64,000 nucleotides of DNA from Prolixibacter sp. NT017 (GTDB lineage Bacteria > Bacteroidota > Bacteroidia > Bacteroidales > Prolixibacteraceae). Positions within the stretch are counted from its first letter, which is position 1; each line of letters opens with the position of its first letter. A program made the position numbers and the translations under genes. The notes below the pieces were generated by a model. It was not told where the DNA came from. It did no database searches and was given only the letters and a program-made list of their open reading frames with translations. Where the stretch lies: contig NZ_BLAV01000001.1 in assembly GCF_009617875.1 (NCBI RefSeq), positions 930,001 through 994,000 of the forward strand. Reading direction: 5' to 3'. Positions 61,448 through 64,000 of this stretch are shown here, piece by piece.

Positions 61448-62657
61448 CAATAGATGTGTATGGTTTGTTGAGATTGGATTTTGATATATTAAATAGTTTA
61501 AATGTTGGTTGAAAAACAAAAGGAAATGAGTGGCTGCAGAGGATAAAGAAGACCCAGGCATTGGGGCCAGCAAGTCCATTATTTAAAGAGCCAACTAAAA
61601 TAAAAGAGACGATAATAATCGCCTTGTTATAAAGAGTCTGATATTGGACTTGATTCTTTATCCATGAAAATAAATAGAAGAACAATATAACAGACATTAT
61701 GAGTCCATAGTTCATGATTATAACAATATAGGAATTTTCCACACCGGCAGCTCCCAGTTTTTCCATCACGGGAATGTAGTTATTGGGATTGCCAATCCAA
61801 AAGTCTGTATTGTTAATAAATGAAAAAGCGTCAAAAACCTTTACTCTCGTCATAGCGCTCCCATCTATAATGTCTCGGTGTATAAGTCGACCCCCAAAAT
61901 TATGATTCAATATCAAACTAGAAATGGAAACAATGATTATGATGAGTATCGCAATGTAGGATATTTTCGTTGTGCTTGAAGTTTTCTTGCTTATCAGTAT
62001 ATTAGCAAAGTGCGATGTTAAGATGAGTGTCCAGATTATAGTAGCACCTCTGGCATTGAAACTTAAAAGGGCAATGTAACCTAGTATAGACAGTGAGGTT
62101 TTATATATTTGTTTTATATTGGATGTCAAAATGAATCCCATGATTATAGAAATGCTTAATGCGTTACTCAGAGGGTGTCCTAAAAATGCAGAACTTCGAA
62201 AGCTCCAACTTTCAATTGAAGTATTCCCAGTTATCGTATCTTTATAAGGGAAAACGTTGATCTGAAAGATTCTCTCGTAAATTGCCAGTAGGCATTCGCT
62301 TATAAAAAAGAAAAGAACAATATAGGAGACATTCATCTTAGTCTTGAGACCTTGTTCTCTTAATAAAATTGAGAGAAACATTGGAACCATGAGAAAGAAA
62401 ATGACACTTCTTATGGCACTTGTATAATTTAGGATAAATTCGATGGTAATTATAATCGATAAGACTATAATTATCGATATTTCGCCTTTCGAAGTATATA
62501 ACCAATTTTTATTTTTAAATCCGATTAGCCGATACAAGAATAAAAGGAGCAGCATAATAGATGCGGAGCTACCGACATGCTCGATGCCAAGCTTTGCTGC
62601 AACAGTCGTTGTCAGAAATATATAGATAACAATTCCTATGTAGAGGAACACGTTCAT
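61413..62657 (-). CDS. O-antigen polymerase/ligase-like membrane protein (Wzy candidate)
   Basis: 414 residues, very hydrophobic, with about ten to twelve helices and a large periplasmic loop between late helices (about 250-310, NHNFGGRLIHRDIIDGSAMT). Features ENSYIVIIMNYG and SFNARGATIIW recall O-antigen ligase/Wzy proteins. As the only such protein in the visible cluster it is the likely polymerase. Low sequence conservation of this class limits the call. It overlaps the next gene. Confidence 0.78.
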   Translation of the reverse strand: MNVFLYIGIVIYIFLTTTVAAKLGIEHVGSSASIMLLLLFLYRLIGFKNKNWLYTSKGEISIIIVLSIIITIEFILNYTSAIRSVIFFLMVPMFLSILLREQGLKTKMNVSYIVLFFFISECLLAIYERIFQINVFPYKDTITGNTSIESWSFRSSAFLGHPLSNALSISIIMGFILTSNIKQIYKTSLSILGYIALLSFNARGATIIWTLILTSHFANILISKKTSSTTKISYIAILIIIIVSISSLILNHNFGGRLIHRDIIDGSAMTRVKVFDAFSFINNTDFWIGNPNNYIPVMEKLGAAGVENSYIVIIMNYGLIMSVILFFYLFSWIKNQVQYQTLYNKAIIIVSFILVGSLNNGLAGPNAWVFFILCSHSFPFVFQPTFKLFNISKSNLNKPYTSIDAARSNFNYFS

Positions 62658-62719
62658 TGTTGAAATATTAGTCTACTTGCTTGGTGGTTATTTTCTTTTA
62701 CTATATACAACTAGCGAAA

Positions 62720-63835
62720 TCATTTCCTTATCGTTTTATATAAAGAAACGATTTCTGAGGCATTTCGTTGCATGGAGTAATTACTCATAACATTTTTTAG
62801 CGCGTGTTCAGCATACTTTTTTACTACCACTGGATTTTCTTGGTAGTGAATTATTTTTTGCGCAAGTTCCTGAAAATTGGATTCAATAAGCATGTTATTG
62901 TTTTCTTCAACAGCCAAATCACGTAGTCCGGGTATATTATACAAAATACAAGGTATTCCGCAGGCCATCGCTTCTAAGGCTGCGTTTCCTAACCCTTCAT
63001 ATTTCGAAGTCATTGTAAATACGTCTGAAGCGATTAAATAATCCCGTACATTCTCTTTTGTACCCAGGAAAAGGATTTGTTTTTCAATTCCCAATTCTTT
63101 TGCAAGGATTTTTTCCTCTTGTTCCAATGATCCATTACCGAGGTGAACGTATAGAAAGTTGGCTTTAGTTTTAATTACTGCCAATGCTTTTATTATGTCA
63201 TTGTGATTTTTTACATGGCTGCAACTACCCGTTGAAATCAGTGCAAATGCGTCCTCCGGAATGCCTAATTCTTTGCGGATAGCAATTTTTTCCTGAGCGT
63301 CTATTACAGGATAAAACTTTTCAGTATCGATCCAGTTGTTTATTCGAACAGAGGGATTTTTGTAGTAATTTAGTTCATTCCTATAAACCGTTTCCCCAAT
63401 GGTTTGGAAAGTTACATCTAATAAATTTCGTGAAATTAATCGACGGACAATGGCAATGGGGAGAGTAAACCACCGGTTTCGGAATGTGCTGTGTTGCGTT
63501 TTTACACATGATATACCGGCCATCCGCGAAACCGCTGCGGCGAAATATAAGTTACTCCTGTGTATATGTAAAATATCAACCTTTTCTCTTTTTATAAATT
63601 TATACAGAGCGATGTAGTATCGAATTCCTTTTAAAGCTAGTGGGTAGAAATTTATTGGCTTGTGCCAGGTTTTAATACCTCTATCTTTAAATACATTAAT
63701 GTAGTTTCCCTCTTCTTTTCCAGTACTAAATGCGTACAAGGTTATATTGTTTTGTTGAAACAATTCCGCAGCATTGCTATACATGATTTCCGCTCCGGAA
63801 AACTCGATTTGATTAAAAAGATGCAGCACTTTCAT
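62720..63835 (-). CDS. Glycosyltransferase family 4 protein
   Basis: 371 residues with the GT-B layout. N-terminal LFNQIEFSGAEIMYSNAAEL and VDILHIHRSN segments, then C-terminal EKQILFLGTKENVRDYL and TSKYEGLGNAALEAMACGIP, containing the glutamate-rich donor-binding motif of GT4 enzymes. It transfers a nucleotide-sugar-derived residue in surface polysaccharide assembly. Its start overlaps the end of the next gene upstream by 4 bases (ATGA). Confidence 0.92.
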   Translation of the reverse strand: MKVLHLFNQIEFSGAEIMYSNAAELFQQNNITLYAFSTGKEEGNYINVFKDRGIKTWHKPINFYPLALKGIRYYIALYKFIKREKVDILHIHRSNLYFAAAVSRMAGISCVKTQHSTFRNRWFTLPIAIVRRLISRNLLDVTFQTIGETVYRNELNYYKNPSVRINNWIDTEKFYPVIDAQEKIAIRKELGIPEDAFALISTGSCSHVKNHNDIIKALAVIKTKANFLYVHLGNGSLEQEEKILAKELGIEKQILFLGTKENVRDYLIASDVFTMTSKYEGLGNAALEAMACGIPCILYNIPGLRDLAVEENNNMLIESNFQELAQKIIHYQENPVVVKKYAEHALKNVMSNYSMQRNASEIVSLYKTIRK

Positions 63836-64000
63836 AGGCCGGTTTTCAAACTTGTATTATACAATGATAGATATTGTTTGGCAATAGTTGTTGGGGTGAA
63901 TCTTTGTAGGACATTTTCTAACCCCTTTTCACTATATTTTTCGTATTCTTTTTGAGAAGTAATCAATATTTTTAAAGCTTTAAAAATTTCATCTGGACTC
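63832..64000 (-). CDS. Glycosyltransferase, C-terminal fragment (cut by window edge)
   Basis: An open minus-strand frame runs from the window end to a TGA at 63832-63834, 55 codons. It reads SPDEIFKALKILITSQKEYE near the edge and ends with FTPTTIAKQYLSLYN, the helical C-terminus usual in GT4 enzymes (F...iA.qY..lY). It overlaps the GT4 gene start by 4 bases. The rest of the gene is beyond the window. Confidence 0.75.
   Translation of the reverse strand, partial: SPDEIFKALKILITSQKEYEKYSEKGLENVLQRFTPTTIAKQYLSLYNTSLKTGL

Overview
The window looks like chromosomal DNA of a Bacteroidota bacterium, most plausibly a Marinilabiliales/Prolixibacteraceae-like anaerobe. The case rests on a Bacteroides-type conjugation operon (TraA to TraN, MobABC with a YWFCY coupling protein), Bacteroidota promoter elements (TTTG about 20 bases before TAnnTTTG), and typical families such as DUF4134, DUF4133, DUF4141, DUF4138 and DUF6448. 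No rRNA, tRNA, CRISPR array or transposase was recognised.

Region 1 (1-21.8 kb, all plus strand) is a redox and sulfur island. It starts with the end of a LysE-type exporter, a type II NADH dehydrogenase and a DUF427 protein. Next comes what I read as an oxygen-independent ergothioneine locus: a triple-rhodanese sulfurtransferase (EanB-like), an EgtD/EanA-like histidine methyltransferase, and a two-gene ABC transporter whose permease is fused to its binding domain, as in EgtUV. It is followed by two Rieske-fused enzymes (Rieske-glutamate synthase domain and Rieske-TPP enzyme), a DUF3179 protein, a membrane AraC regulator, a DUF6448 protein, and a run of thiol/redox proteins: FMN reductase, an AhpD-like protein with a TetR regulator and two matching palindromic operators, a peroxiredoxin-like protein, a DsrE protein, a HEAT-thioredoxin fusion and a DUF4395 protein. 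Two families of 65-120 bp palindromic intergenic repeats occur only in this part.

Region 2 (21.9-39.4 kb) is the transfer module of an integrative conjugative element: mobCBA on the minus strand, a hairpin-rich 640 bp oriT-like gap, then traA, a DUF3408 gene, a traD-like gene, an inserted AbiEi/AbiEii toxin-antitoxin pair with its own promoter and inverted repeat, and traE-F-G-I-J-K-L-M-N ending at a strong terminator. A RadC-like protein and a zinc-finger membrane protein follow. No integrase is in the window; region 1 could be cargo of the same element, but this is unproven.

Region 3 (39.7-58 kb) holds cell-envelope genes (L,D-transpeptidase, DUF481 barrel, LtrA) and the most striking locus: a tight six-gene minus-strand operon (55.1 to 45.4 kb). 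It encodes a CcsBA-type cytochrome c synthase, a membrane cytochrome b-like protein, a membrane-anchored Fe-S/flavin oxidoreductase, two multiheme cytochromes with 20 and 16 CxxCH motifs, and an outer-membrane beta-barrel. Together these could carry electrons from the inner membrane across the periplasm and outer membrane, i.e. a candidate porin-cytochrome conduit for extracellular electron transfer. A frameshifted fragment of a second copy of the barrel gene lies about 1 kb downstream, with two paralogous small genes between the copies.

Region 4 (56.6-64 kb, minus strand) is an AT-rich surface polysaccharide cluster: polyprenyl glycosylphosphotransferase, WecG/TagA transferase, acetyltransferase, several glycosyltransferases and a Wzy-like polymerase, continuing beyond the window.
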